Assembly: GCF_004365355.1 (NCBI RefSeq) | Contig: NZ_SODP01000003.1 | Location: 124,001-188,000, forward strand | Direction: 5' to 3' | Length of the DNA: 64,000 bases | Source: Kribbella pratensis | GTDB taxonomy: Bacteria; Actinomycetota; Actinomycetes; Propionibacteriales; Kribbellaceae | Shown: piece by piece, positions 23,755 through 43,175 of the stretch | Numbering within the stretch: position 1 is the first letter of the stretch | Layout of the letters: the number at the start of each line of letters is the position of its first letter | Notes under the pieces: generated by a model | What the model saw: the letters and a program-made list of their open reading frames with translations, nothing else | What the model was told of the DNA's origin: nothing | Databases searched by the model: none | Translations under genes and position numbers: made by a program

Positions 23755-24944
23755 TGAAGGTCAACGCCCTGTCCCGGCTGATCGCGATCGGCGTGGTCGT
23801 GGTGATCCTCGCGGTCAGCGCCGTGACGCTGTGGCCGAAGCCCGACCGGGTGACCGCGACGGCGTACTTCCCGCGGGCGGTCTCGGTGTACCCGGGGTCC
23901 GACGTCCGGATCCTCGGAATCAAGGTCGGCGAGGTGGAGAGCATCACCCCGGCCGGCCGGACCGTCCGGGTGAAGTTCTGGTGGGACGCGAAGCACAAGG
24001 TGCCGGCGACCGCGAAGGCCGTGATCGCGTCGCCGTCGATCGTCGCCGACCGGTACATCCAGCTCACCCCGGCGTACTCCAAGGGCGAGGTGATGGCCGA
24101 CGGCGCACAGATCCCGATCGAGCGCACCGCCGTGCCGCTGGAGCTCGACCAGATCTACCAGAGCCTGAACGACCTGTCCGTGGCGCTCGGGCCGAAGGGC
24201 GCGAACGACCAGGGCGCACTGGCGCGGCTCCTGGACGTCTCGGCGAAGAACCTGAACGGCCAGGGCGCCAAGCTGAACCAGACCATCACCGACGTCTCGA
24301 AGCTGACCAGCACGCTGTCGGGCAACTCCTCCGCGCTGTTCAACACGATCCGGCAGCTGCAGACGTTCGTGTCCGCGCTGGCGGCGAACGACCAGCTGGT
24401 CCGGCAGTTCAACTCGAACTTCGCCTCGGTCTCGACCACTCTGGCCGGTGAACGTCAGGACCTCGGCTCCGCGTTGTCGCTGCTCGCGACCGCGCTCGGC
24501 GAGGTCGCGACGTTCGTCAAGGACAACCGCGGTCTGGTGAAGACCACGGTCAGCAGTGCGACCCAGCTGTCGCAGATCCTGGTCAAGGAGAAGGCCGCGA
24601 TCGCGGAGGTGCTCGACACCGCGCCACTCGGCCTCGGCAACCTGGCCCGGATCTACAACCCGCAGTTCGGCACGCTGGACCAGCGCATCAACCTGGCTCA
24701 GCTCGACGATCCGGCGACGTTCATCTGCTCGATCCTGTTGCAGGCGAACCAGTCGATGTCGACCTGCTCGGCGTTGAAGCCGGTCCTCGACGCGCTGGCG
24801 AAGCTGCCGTTGATCACCCAGCTGACCGGCGCCAACGCGCCCGTGAGTGGCGGTCCCGCCGGTACGCCGTGGGCCCCGCTACCGAAGGCCCCGTTGAACA
24901 GCCCCGACCCGGTCGATCCGACGCTCGGGGGGCTGGTCAAGTGA
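23754..24944 (+). CDS. mceD: MceD-family protein
   Basis: 396 residues from ATG 23754, overlapping the MceC stop by one base. Anchor LIAIGVVVVILAVSAVTLWP, MCE domain (SVYPGSDVRILGIKVGEVES; AVIASPSIVADRYIQLTPAY), helical region and Cys pair ICSILLQANQSMSTCSAL. The longer upstream frame lies in mceC and is rejected. Confidence 0.92.
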   Translation: MKVNALSRLIAIGVVVVILAVSAVTLWPKPDRVTATAYFPRAVSVYPGSDVRILGIKVGEVESITPAGRTVRVKFWWDAKHKVPATAKAVIASPSIVADRYIQLTPAYSKGEVMADGAQIPIERTAVPLELDQIYQSLNDLSVALGPKGANDQGALARLLDVSAKNLNGQGAKLNQTITDVSKLTSTLSGNSSALFNTIRQLQTFVSALAANDQLVRQFNSNFASVSTTLAGERQDLGSALSLLATALGEVATFVKDNRGLVKTTVSSATQLSQILVKEKAAIAEVLDTAPLGLGNLARIYNPQFGTLDQRINLAQLDDPATFICSILLQANQSMSTCSALKPVLDALAKLPLITQLTGANAPVSGGPAGTPWAPLPKAPLNSPDPVDPTLGGLVK

Positions 24945-26191
24945 GACTCCCAAGAATCCAGCGCCGTACGTCGATCGTCGCCGGCGTGATCGCGCTTGCG
25001 ACCCTGCTGACCGGCTGCGACTTCAGCGTGTACTCGCTGCCGTTGCCCGGTGGCGCGAAGATCAAGGGCCCGTCGTACACGGTCACCGTCGAGTTCGCCG
25101 ACGTCCTGGACCTGGTGCCGAAGTCGACGGTGAAGGTGGACGACGTCACGGTCGGCACGGTCGAGAAGGTCTGGCTGGACGGATACGTCGCGAAGGTGCG
25201 GATCAAGCTGCCGAAGAGCCTCGCGCTGCCGGACAACACGCACGCCACGATCCGCCAGACCAGCCTGCTCGGCGAGAAGTTCGTGTCGCTGTCGCGGCCG
25301 ACCGGGACCGAGCAGCCGCGCGGCAAGCTCGAGAACGGCGAGCTGATCCCGTTGTCGCGGACGACCAGCAACGTCGAGGTCGAGGAAGTCCTGTCCGCGC
25401 TCTCACTGCTGCTGAACGGCGGCGGCGTGGCCCAGTTGCAGATCATCACCCAGGAGCTGAACAAGGCGCTGACCGGCAACGAGCCGGCCATCCGGGACGT
25501 GCTGACCCAGCTGAACACCTTCGTCGGCACCCTGGACCAGAACAAGGCCCGGATCGTCACCGCGATCACCTCGGTGGACGCGCTGGCCAAGAAGCTCAAC
25601 GCACAGAAGGCGACGCTGGCGACCGCGATCGACTCGCTGCCGAAGTCGATCGCGACCCTGGACAAGCAGCGGGCCGCGCTGGTCAAGACGCTGCAGGCGC
25701 TGGCGACGCTGGGCAACACCGCGACCCGGGTGATCACCTCGGCGCAGAAGGACCTGGTGGCCAACCTGCAGTCGCTGTACCCGATCCTGACCAAGCTGGC
25801 CGAGGCCGGGGCGAACCTACCGAAGTCGCTGGAGCTGCTCTTCACCTATCCGTTCCCGGACCAGGCTGCCAACGCCGCGAAGGGTGACTTCACCAACCTC
25901 GGGATCACCCTCGACGTGAACACCCAGAAAGCGCTCAAGGGCCTGCTCGGCCTGGACCTGCCGACAGTCGGCCCGACCGCGTTGCCGACCGGCCGGATCA
26001 GCCTGCCGGTGCACCTGCCGACCAGTCCGGGCAAGAGCGGCGGCGGCGTGCTGCCGACGCTCCCGGTCCCGACCGGTACGGCAACCACCTGCATCACCGT
26101 GCTCGGCCTGCCGGTCTGCACGCCGCAGCTGAAGCGGTCCGGGTTCGATCCCGACCTTGCCCGCGCGCTGATGCCTGGGGCGGTCGGATGA
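24941..26191 (+). CDS. mceE: MceE-family lipoprotein
   Basis: 416 residues from GTG 24941. A lipoprotein signal (IVAGVIALATLLTGC) with lipobox LLTGC is expected of the fifth Mce subunit. MCE domain: VLDLVPKSTVKVDDVTVGTV; ATIRQTSLLGEKFVSL. Helical region and Thr/Pro/Gly-rich C-terminus with Cys pair TCITVLGLPVC. Confidence 0.93.
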   Translation: MRLPRIQRRTSIVAGVIALATLLTGCDFSVYSLPLPGGAKIKGPSYTVTVEFADVLDLVPKSTVKVDDVTVGTVEKVWLDGYVAKVRIKLPKSLALPDNTHATIRQTSLLGEKFVSLSRPTGTEQPRGKLENGELIPLSRTTSNVEVEEVLSALSLLLNGGGVAQLQIITQELNKALTGNEPAIRDVLTQLNTFVGTLDQNKARIVTAITSVDALAKKLNAQKATLATAIDSLPKSIATLDKQRAALVKTLQALATLGNTATRVITSAQKDLVANLQSLYPILTKLAEAGANLPKSLELLFTYPFPDQAANAAKGDFTNLGITLDVNTQKALKGLLGLDLPTVGPTALPTGRISLPVHLPTSPGKSGGGVLPTLPVPTGTATTCITVLGLPVCTPQLKRSGFDPDLARALMPGAVG

Positions 26192-27477
26192 TCACCAGAG
26201 CGGTCCGGATCCAGCTGATGGTGTTCCTGCTGATCACCGTCGTCGGCGTCGCGTTCGTCGGCGCGAAGTACGCCCAGGTCGACAAGCTGATCGTCGACAC
26301 CGACTACACCGTCAGCGCGAGCTTCGCCGAGTCCGGTGGCATCTTCTCCGGCGCCGAGGTGACGTACCGCGGCCAGCCGGTCGGCCGGGTCGGCCAGCTC
26401 AAGCTGCTGTCCGACGGCGTCGACGTGAACCTCGTGATCGAGAAGAAGTTCAAGATCCCGAACGACCTGATGGCAGTGGTCGCGAACCGATCCGCGATCG
26501 GCGAGCAGTACGTCGACCTGCAGCCGCGCCGCGACGGAGCGCCGTACCTGCAGGACAACTCGAAGATCGCGCGCCAGGACACCGCCGTACCGATCGACAC
26601 CACCGAGCTGCTGCTGAACCTCGACCAGCTGGTGAACTCGGTCGACAAGAACAGCCTGCGGACGACCGTCCGTGAGCTCGGTGCGGCGCTGAAGGGCAAG
26701 GGCGCCGACCTGCAGAAGATCATCGACAGCTCCGGTCAACTGATCGACACCGCGGACGCGAACGTGCTGCAGACGATCAAGCTGATCAACGACGGCGACA
26801 CCGTACTCGCTACCCAGGTGGCCAGCGGCGACGCGATCAAGACCTGGGCCAAGAACCTCGCGCTGCTGTCCGACACCCTGGTCAGCTCCGACGCGAACCT
26901 GCGCAAGGTGATCGACCAGGGTTCGCTCGCCTCCACCCAGCTCACCGGCCTGATCCAGGACAACCGCGCGGACATCGCGGTGCTGCTGGGTAACCTGCTG
27001 ACGGTGAGCGAACTGACCGCGGTCCGGCTGGATGCCGTCGAGCAGCTGTTCGTCGTCTACCCGGCGGTGGCGATGGGCGGGTACGTCGTACCGGCCAAGG
27101 ACCCGGGCACCGGGCACTACGACGCGCACTTCGGCCTGGTCGTCGGCCTGACCCCGCCTGCCTGCCGGCCCGGGTACGGCGGCACCGTCAAGCGGGTCCC
27201 GCAGAACACCGCGAACACCCCGGCCAACACCAAGGCCGGCTGTACGGCGAGCCCGTCGAGCGGGATCAACGTCCGCGGCTCGCAGAACAAGCCGAGCCCG
27301 TCGTCGCGCGACCTGAACCGGACCGGCTACGGCGTCGGGTACGACCCGGTGACCGGCGAGGCCGGCGGGTCGGACGGAATGCCGGCGCTGACGCTCGGCT
27401 CGACCGGCGGACAGGAGGAGCTGCTCGGCAGCGACTCCTGGAAGGCCCTGATCCTCGGACCGGTGACGAGCAAGTGA
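26188..27477 (+). CDS. mceF: MceF-family protein
   Basis: 429 residues, ATG overlapping the MceE stop. Anchor IQLMVFLLITVVGVAFVGA, MCE domain (SGGIFSGAEVTYRGQPVGRV; AVVANRSAIGEQYVDLQPR), helical domain, and a Gly/Ser/Asn-rich C-terminal tail typical of MceF. Last hexamer subunit. Confidence 0.92.
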   Translation: MITRAVRIQLMVFLLITVVGVAFVGAKYAQVDKLIVDTDYTVSASFAESGGIFSGAEVTYRGQPVGRVGQLKLLSDGVDVNLVIEKKFKIPNDLMAVVANRSAIGEQYVDLQPRRDGAPYLQDNSKIARQDTAVPIDTTELLLNLDQLVNSVDKNSLRTTVRELGAALKGKGADLQKIIDSSGQLIDTADANVLQTIKLINDGDTVLATQVASGDAIKTWAKNLALLSDTLVSSDANLRKVIDQGSLASTQLTGLIQDNRADIAVLLGNLLTVSELTAVRLDAVEQLFVVYPAVAMGGYVVPAKDPGTGHYDAHFGLVVGLTPPACRPGYGGTVKRVPQNTANTPANTKAGCTASPSSGINVRGSQNKPSPSSRDLNRTGYGVGYDPVTGEAGGSDGMPALTLGSTGGQEELLGSDSWKALILGPVTSK

Positions 27478-27965
27478 TCGCACGGAACGGCCGGATGATT
27501 CTGGCGTGGGCGCTCAGCGTGCTGCTCCTGGTGGCGCTCGCCGGGCTGACGCTGTCGGTGGTCGCCCTGAGCAAGCAGCGGGCCGCCGACTCGCAGCGTG
27601 ACGGCGCGATGAAGGCCGCGCGGCAGTTGGCGCTGGACTTCACGACGTACGACTACCAGACCTGGGACGCGGACTCGAAGCGGGTGCTGGACGACTCGAC
27701 CGGGCAGTTCAAGCAGGAGTTCCAGTCCGGGATCGACGCCGTGAAGACCGACGTGGTGGCCAACAAGGCGACCTCCAAGGGGGACGTGAAGGAGGCCGCC
27801 GTGGTCTCGAACGACAAGGACTCCGCCCAGGTGCTCGTGATCGTGAACGCAGTGGTGACCAACACGGCCTCGACCGACGGGGTCGAACGCCGGTACCGGA
27901 TCAAGCTGGATCTGGTCCGCGAGAAGGACCACTGGCTGACCGCCGACCTCCAGGTGGTGGGCTGA
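27474..27965 (+). CDS. Mce-associated membrane protein (first)
   Basis: 163 residues. Single N-terminal membrane helix (MILAWALSVLLLVALAGLTL) and a small extracytoplasmic alpha/beta domain (LDFTTYDYQTWDADSKRVLD; KLDLVREKDHWLTADLQVVG). Mas-type proteins are thought to support assembly or stability of the Mce complex. GTG overlaps the MceF stop. Confidence 0.85.
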   Translation: MIARNGRMILAWALSVLLLVALAGLTLSVVALSKQRAADSQRDGAMKAARQLALDFTTYDYQTWDADSKRVLDDSTGQFKQEFQSGIDAVKTDVVANKATSKGDVKEAAVVSNDKDSAQVLVIVNAVVTNTASTDGVERRYRIKLDLVREKDHWLTADLQVVG

Positions 27966-28654
27966 TGGCGGACAATCGCAGCCGACCCCGCATCGCCGGC
28001 CAACGCCGCCCGAAGCCGGTCGGGTCGGACATCCAGGATGTCGCCGAGGGTGATCTGAAGACCACCGAGAGCTCTGTCGAGACCCCGGTCGAGGATGTGA
28101 CACCAGCCACACCCGAGCCTGCGGAGCCCTCGAAGTCCGAGCCGGAGCGCCCTGTTGTCACACAGCGTGAGCGCAGGCAGAGCGACGTACTGCTGGCAGC
28201 CCTCGGTCTGGTCGTCGTCGTCACGCTGGTCGTCGCGGCTGTGCTCGGGGTCAAGGCGTGGCACGGGAAGCAGGCCGAGGACGCCCGCGACCAGGCCGCT
28301 GCCGCGGGCCGGAAAGCGGCCGAGACCGCACTCAGCTATGACTACCGTGACCTGGACAAAAGCTTCGCCGCGGCCCGCGCGACGATGACCCCGGACTTCG
28401 CCCAGAAGTTCGACGCCACCGCCAAGGTGGCCGGCGAGCTGGCCACCAAGACCAAGGCCACGGTGAAGGCCGACGTCCGCGAGGTCGGGGTCCGGGACGG
28501 CGACGCCGACCGGGTCACGCTGATCATCTTCGTCAACCAGACCACCACCAGCACGATCACGAAGGGTAGTCCCCGGGTGGATCTGAACCGGACCCGGTTC
28601 ACAATGGTCCGAAACGGCGATCGATGGCTGGTCCAAGAGATCGCCGGACTGTAA
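27965..28654 (+). CDS. Mce-associated membrane protein (second)
   Basis: 229 residues: an 80-residue cytosolic Pro/Glu/Thr-rich head, a membrane helix (VLLAALGLVVVVTLVVAAVL), and an external domain paralogous to the preceding protein (LSYDYRDLDKSFAAARATMT; RTRFTMVRNGDRWLVQEIAG). Start overlaps by one base. Last gene of the Mce operon. Confidence 0.85.
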   Translation: MADNRSRPRIAGQRRPKPVGSDIQDVAEGDLKTTESSVETPVEDVTPATPEPAEPSKSEPERPVVTQRERRQSDVLLAALGLVVVVTLVVAAVLGVKAWHGKQAEDARDQAAAAGRKAAETALSYDYRDLDKSFAAARATMTPDFAQKFDATAKVAGELATKTKATVKADVREVGVRDGDADRVTLIIFVNQTTTSTITKGSPRVDLNRTRFTMVRNGDRWLVQEIAGL

Positions 28655-28694
28655 TCTCTAGGTGACTCCGCACCAAGAGGACGCTGGATGTCTC

Positions 28695-28711
28695 GTGGGT
28701 GATCTACCCAC
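28695..28711 (+). terminator. Small hairpin after Mce operon
   Basis: GTGGGT GATCT ACCCAC, a 6-bp perfect hairpin 41 nt after the last Mce gene, without a T-run. It is the only candidate for Mce transcript termination in this gap and is weak. Confidence 0.35.
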
Positions 28712-28772
28712 TGGAGACCCCGGGTCGGTCCTTGACGGACAGGGTGGTCCAACGGCAAACTATTGGACCCCA

Positions 28773-28802
28773 TTGGACAGGCTTGCCTGGATCATGTAGC
28801 CT
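28773..28802 (+). promoter_or_regulatory. Putative rpoB promoter
   Basis: TTGGAC (28773-28778) and TAGCCT (28797-28802) are 18 nt apart and predict a 5' UTR of about 110 nt. A second, weaker pair TTGACG (28732-28737) / CAAACT (28756-28761) lies upstream. The remaining gap (28655-28917) shows no coding potential. Confidence 0.5.
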
Positions 28803-28917
28803 ATTGCTTTGCGCTGCCTTTTTCCTCACCTCGGCTTCGGGTCTCGACTTGACTGGGGCGGCTTGGCGTGCGCTCCCAGCACCGATGTGATTTTGCGAGC
28901 CCGTGGAAGGACGCCCC

Positions 28918-32400
<3,483 letters not shown>

Positions 32401-32468
32401 GCGGGTTGCCGCTTGAGATCAACAACCAACTCACTCAGACCACTTTTAGCAACGGGAGATAACACATC

Positions 32469-36329
<3,861 letters not shown>

Positions 36330-36345
36330 TTCGCAGTCACATCGC

Positions 36346-36381
36346 CGAGGGCGGCATCCCCATCCGGGGGTGCCGCCCTCG
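36346..36381 (+). terminator. Intrinsic terminator of rpoBC
   Basis: A 16-bp stem (CGAGGGCGGCATCCCC at 36346-36361 with the complement at 36366-36381, one T-G pair, loop ATCC), followed by CGGCATTTC. Confidence 0.85.
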
Positions 36382-36469
36382 CGGCATTTCGGGCCGCTGA
36401 CGGAGGCGGCTGGAAAAGACACTCGGGGTGGCGGCTGAAAGTGTGCGCGGGATAGGCCAAGATTGGTGC

Positions 36470-37798
36470 ATGACGGATCTGCCGGCCTACCTGCGGCCTT
36501 TCGTCTTGGGGGTTCTGGATGGTCCCGATGTACGTGTCGATCGCTTGGGGGAGATCGACCTGTACCGCCCGCCCGGGACCGCCCGAGGCGGTGCAATTCT
36601 CTTTGTGCACGGGGGTCCTGGACCTGCCGGTCTCGAGGTCATGCCTCGGGAGTGGCCGGTCTACAAGGGCTATGCGACCGCTGCCGCCAGGCGTGGCCTG
36701 GTTGCCGCGGTCGTCGACCACAGCCTGATCCACGGTCTCGACCGACTGGTCGCGGCCGCGGACGAGGTGGAGGCCGCGGTCGGCGTACTGCGTTCGGACC
36801 CGCGGGTGGACCCTGATCGGGTCGGCCTGTGGTTCTTCTCCGGCGCCGGCCTGCTGGCCGGGGAGTGGCTGGACAGCCGCCCCGACTGGTTGCGGTTCGT
36901 CGCCCTGACCTACCCCCTGCTCGCCACCCCGCCCGGTGTCGACGATTTGGTAACCGCCGCCGAAGTGATCGGCAAACACAAGGACCTGCCGGTTTTGCTG
37001 ACCAGAGCTGGACTCGAGCGTGAGGAGCTCGCCGGTCCGGTCGCGGAGTTCGTTTCCGCGGGAGGCGCCGCGCTGGACATCATCGACGTACCGAAAGGGC
37101 ACCACGGGTTCGACATGCTCGACCACACCGAAGAATCACGCGCCGCCGTCACCAAGGCTCTGGACTGGGCTATTGCCCACCTCGGCGAGGAGCCCGGTGA
37201 CGACGGCAAGCTCCTCGTCCCACCCCCGGCCACCAAGAAGACGACCTCCACCCGGCGGACGACGTCCGCCGCCAAACCGGCCGCAGTGGCCAAGGGAGCG
37301 TCTGCCGGCCCCGCTACCCGGCAGACCCCACCCGCGGCCCCCAAAGCCACTCCAGCCCCTTCTGTAGCGCCTTCTGCGGCTCCTTCCGCAGTTCCCTCGA
37401 CAGCTCCCTCCGCAGCCTCTGTGCAGGCCCCGCTGGCCGACCTGGGGATGGCGACGGTCGCGGCCGTCACCGCCGACACACCGGCAGCCCGGGTGATCAG
37501 CCGCGAGCACGCCGCGTTCGACGCGCACGACCTCGAGGCCTTCTTGGCCATGTACTCGCCGACGGCGCGGATCCTGCTCGCCGACGGCACCGAGCTGAAG
37601 GGCCGGCGGTTCCTGCGCGAGCACTACCGCCCGCGCTTCGACGCCGGCCGGTGCAAGACCGAAGTCGTCCAGCGCCTGATGCTGGGGGAGTGGGTCGTCG
37701 AGCACGTGGTGTCGTACGACGACGGCGGGCCCACCCCGCAGCTCGGCCTGTACCGCGTCGTCGACGGCCTGATCACCGACGTCGAGTTCCGCGCCTGA
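36470..37798 (+). CDS. Alpha/beta-hydrolase fused to a SnoaL-like domain
   Basis: 442 residues from ATG 36470. Residues 1-245 form an alpha/beta-hydrolase (oxyanion HGGPGP; nucleophile elbow WFFSGAG, lacking the first Gly of GxSxG; catalytic His in PKGHHGFDM). Residues 250-330 are a low-complexity Ala/Pro/Thr/Lys linker. Residues 340-442 form a SnoaL/NTF2-like domain (HAAFDAHDLEAFLAMYSPTA; QLGLYRVVDGLITDVEF). Function unknown. A small-molecule hydrolase with a second binding pocket is plausible. Lies between rpoC and rpsL with the next gene 3 nt downstream. Confidence 0.7.
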   Translation: MTDLPAYLRPFVLGVLDGPDVRVDRLGEIDLYRPPGTARGGAILFVHGGPGPAGLEVMPREWPVYKGYATAAARRGLVAAVVDHSLIHGLDRLVAAADEVEAAVGVLRSDPRVDPDRVGLWFFSGAGLLAGEWLDSRPDWLRFVALTYPLLATPPGVDDLVTAAEVIGKHKDLPVLLTRAGLEREELAGPVAEFVSAGGAALDIIDVPKGHHGFDMLDHTEESRAAVTKALDWAIAHLGEEPGDDGKLLVPPPATKKTTSTRRTTSAAKPAAVAKGASAGPATRQTPPAAPKATPAPSVAPSAAPSAVPSTAPSAASVQAPLADLGMATVAAVTADTPAARVISREHAAFDAHDLEAFLAMYSPTARILLADGTELKGRRFLREHYRPRFDAGRCKTEVVQRLMLGEWVVEHVVSYDDGGPTPQLGLYRVVDGLITDVEFRA

Positions 37799-37801
37799 CG
37801 C

Positions 37802-38551
37802 GTGCTCGACCATCCTTCCGAGTTCGAGCGGGCGGCCGGGGACTTCTCGGCCGCCCTCGGCTGGGTCGATCCGGATGCTGTCGTGCCGGCGTGCCCCGGC
37901 TGGACAGTCGCCGACCTGGCCCTCCACCTGGGCTCAGGACAGCGCTGGGCAGCGTCGGTACTGCTCAGCGGCAGGTCGCAGAAGGTTCCGCAGGTTCTGC
38001 GTACGGCGATCTCCTGGGCGGACTGGTACGCAGGTACTTCCGCCGCCCTCCTGGCCGCGATCCGCGCGGTCGACCCGGACGAACCGTGCTGGAACTTCGC
38101 GCCGGTGGACCAGCGTGCCGAGTTCTGGGCCCGGCGACGGCTTCATGAGACGGTGATCCACCTGGTGGACCTGGCCCAGGCCGGCCTGGCCGCGGGTGCG
38201 CAGCTCGATCCTGGTCTGGCCGTAGTGCCTGCGGAGATCGCGGCCGACGGGGTGGACGAAGGGTTCGAGGTGTTCCTGCCCCGGATGCGGGCCCGCGGAT
38301 TCGCGCCGGCGGTGACCCGGCAGATCGGCGTACGTGCCACCGACACCGGCGACGAATGGACGCTGAGCCCTGTGCCACAAGGCGATCGGCCGCGCGTCGA
38401 GCGTGGCCGGGCGGCCGGCGAAGCGGTCCTGTCGGGGACCGCGTCGGAGCTCGAGCTCTGCCTGTGGAAGCGCTTGCCGGCCACCGTCCTGACGGTCGAG
38501 GGAGCCCCCGGCGTGGCGGCCGATTTCCTCGCGGCGCGAGCCACTGTGTAG
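37802..38551 (+). CDS. Maleylpyruvate-isomerase-like (DinB-fold) protein
   Basis: 249 residues. The N-terminal mycothiol-dependent isomerase / DinB-like helical bundle begins VVPACPGWTVADLALHLGSG and has the metal-binding His pattern H..HLG and ETVIHLVDL. The C-terminal domain (GDEWTLSPVPQGDRPRV; SGTASELELCLWKRLP) is that of the actinobacterial maleylpyruvate isomerase family. Such proteins are often mycothiol-dependent enzymes; the substrate is unknown. GTG start, probably co-transcribed with the hydrolase fusion. Confidence 0.78.
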   Translation: MLDHPSEFERAAGDFSAALGWVDPDAVVPACPGWTVADLALHLGSGQRWAASVLLSGRSQKVPQVLRTAISWADWYAGTSAALLAAIRAVDPDEPCWNFAPVDQRAEFWARRRLHETVIHLVDLAQAGLAAGAQLDPGLAVVPAEIAADGVDEGFEVFLPRMRARGFAPAVTRQIGVRATDTGDEWTLSPVPQGDRPRVERGRAAGEAVLSGTASELELCLWKRLPATVLTVEGAPGVAADFLAARATV

Positions 38552-38603
38552 GCCTTGTACACTGGAAAAGCGGAAGCTCCTCGACCACGGCCGATTACTC
38601 ATT

Positions 38604-38632
38604 TTGACCGTGCTTGAGGCACCCGCTAGTCT
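38604..38632 (+). promoter_or_regulatory. rpsL (str operon) promoter
   Basis: TTGACC (38604-38609) and TAGTCT (38627-38632) are separated by exactly 17 nt. This gives a leader of about 190 nt before rpsL. The rest of the 38552-38829 gap is leader RNA with no ORF. Confidence 0.7.
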
Positions 38633-38757
38633 TAACGATCGTGCCCGGGGTCTTCCTTGGGCCGTCATGCGTGCCCCTCGTCCAACGGGTCGGGCCGCGT
38701 GACACGGGACTTCTTGCCGACAGTCTTGAGATTAAGGCCTCGGTGCGCCCGTGTGCA

Positions 38758-38782
38758 CGCGACACACCCGACCGCGGGGGTC
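38758..38782 (+). promoter_or_regulatory. Shared str/S10 leader motif, copy 1
   Basis: 25 nt starting CGCGACACACCCGACC and ending GGGGGTC are identical to 43413-43437 in the rpsJ leader. Both copies are followed within 7 nt by GAGCAAC and within about 50 nt by the start codon. Likely a conserved regulatory element of ribosomal operons in this lineage. Confidence 0.7.
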
Positions 38783-38829
38783 AGGTAAGAGCAACAAACC
38801 CAGCCGGACGACAGAAAGAGACCCACGCG

Positions 38830-39204
38830 GTGCCCACCATTAACCAGCTGGTCCGCAAGGGCCGCCAGGACAAGGTGTCCAAGAACAAGACGCCGGCCCT
38901 GAAGGGTTCCCCTCAGCGTCGTGGTGTGTGCACGCGCGTCTACACGACCACGCCGAAGAAGCCGAACTCGGCGCTTCGTAAGGTTGCGCGTGTCCGCCTG
39001 ACCAGCGGTATCGAGGTCACCGCCTACATTCCCGGCGTCGGCCACAACCTGCAGGAGCACTCGATCGTGCTCGTTCGCGGCGGCCGCGTGAAGGACCTCC
39101 CGGGTGTCCGGTACAAGATCATCCGCGGTTCGCTCGACACCCAGGGTGTGAAGAACCGGAAGCAGGCTCGCAGCCTGTACGGCGCGAAGAAGGAGAAGAG
39201 CTAA
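38830..39204 (+). CDS. rpsL: 30S ribosomal protein S12
   Basis: 124 residues from GTG 38830. Decoding-centre protein. Lys43 (TTPKKPNSALRK) and Lys88 (GGRVKDLPGV), the usual sites of streptomycin-resistance changes, are both the susceptible residues. The longer frame from 38614 is untranslated leader. Stop overlaps the rpsG start (TAATG). Confidence 0.98.
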   Translation: MPTINQLVRKGRQDKVSKNKTPALKGSPQRRGVCTRVYTTTPKKPNSALRKVARVRLTSGIEVTAYIPGVGHNLQEHSIVLVRGGRVKDLPGVRYKIIRGSLDTQGVKNRKQARSLYGAKKEKS

Positions 39205-39674
39205 TGCCGCGCAAGGGCCCGGCCCCGAAGCGCCCGGTCATCATCGACCCGGTCTACAGTTCGCCGCTCGTCACCCAGTTGATCTCGAAGATCCTGGTCG
39301 ACGGCAAGAAGCAGATCGCACAGAGCATCGTGTACAGCGCGCTCGAGGGCACTCGCACCAAGACCGGCACCGACCCGGTGATCACGCTGAAGCGTGCGCT
39401 GGACAACGTGAAGCCGAGCATCGAGGTGAAGAGCCGCCGCGTCGGTGGTGCCACGTACCAGGTGCCGATCGAGGTCAAGCCCGGCCGGTCCACCACGCTG
39501 GCGCTGCGCTGGCTGACGACGTACTCGCGGGCTCGTCGCGAGAAGACCATGTCCGAGCGGCTGATGAACGAGATCCTGGACGCGTCCAACGGTCTCGGTG
39601 CGTCGGTGAAGCGCCGCGAGGACACGCACAAGATGGCCGAAGCCAACAAGGCTTTCGCCCACTACCGCTGGTGA
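39204..39674 (+). CDS. rpsG: 30S ribosomal protein S7
   Basis: 156 residues, the standard length. MPRKGPAPKRPVIIDPVYSS, LVTQLISKILVDGKKQIAQS and SRARREKTMSERLMNEILDA are diagnostic. S7 nucleates assembly of the 30S head and contacts E-site tRNA. Second gene of the str operon. Confidence 0.98.
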   Translation: MPRKGPAPKRPVIIDPVYSSPLVTQLISKILVDGKKQIAQSIVYSALEGTRTKTGTDPVITLKRALDNVKPSIEVKSRRVGGATYQVPIEVKPGRSTTLALRWLTTYSRARREKTMSERLMNEILDASNGLGASVKRREDTHKMAEANKAFAHYRW

Positions 39675-39745
39675 TCCGGGGTCCGATCCGGACCCCAGCG
39701 CTCACCCCTTTGAAGCAAGACAGAATCGAGAGGTAGACCACCGAG

Positions 39746-41857
<2,112 letters not shown>

Positions 41858-41929
41858 TCTCGCTCCGGTCCAACCAACCCACAGCGCGTCGGCGTACGGC
41901 GTAAGTCAACATTTTCCAGGAGGGCCCCA

Positions 41930-43123
<1,194 letters not shown>

Positions 43124-43130
43124 TCACACG

Positions 43131-43175
43131 AGGTCCGCGAGGGCTCGCAGTCTGAGCCCCGCGGACCTCTGCTTT
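43131..43175 (+). terminator. Intrinsic terminator of the str operon
   Basis: AGGTCCGCG (43131-43139), a bulged A, then GGGCTC pairs with GAGCCC and CGCGGACCT (43154-43168). The loop is 7 nt and CTGCTTTGC follows. Confidence 0.85.

Noticed and set aside
38614..38829. N-terminal extension of rpsL to 38614
   Set aside because: S12 begins at MPTINQLVRK. The extension overlaps the promoter -10 and the 25-nt leader motif.
38830..39204. Streptomycin-resistance changes in S12
   Set aside because: Lys43 and Lys88 are the susceptible residues.
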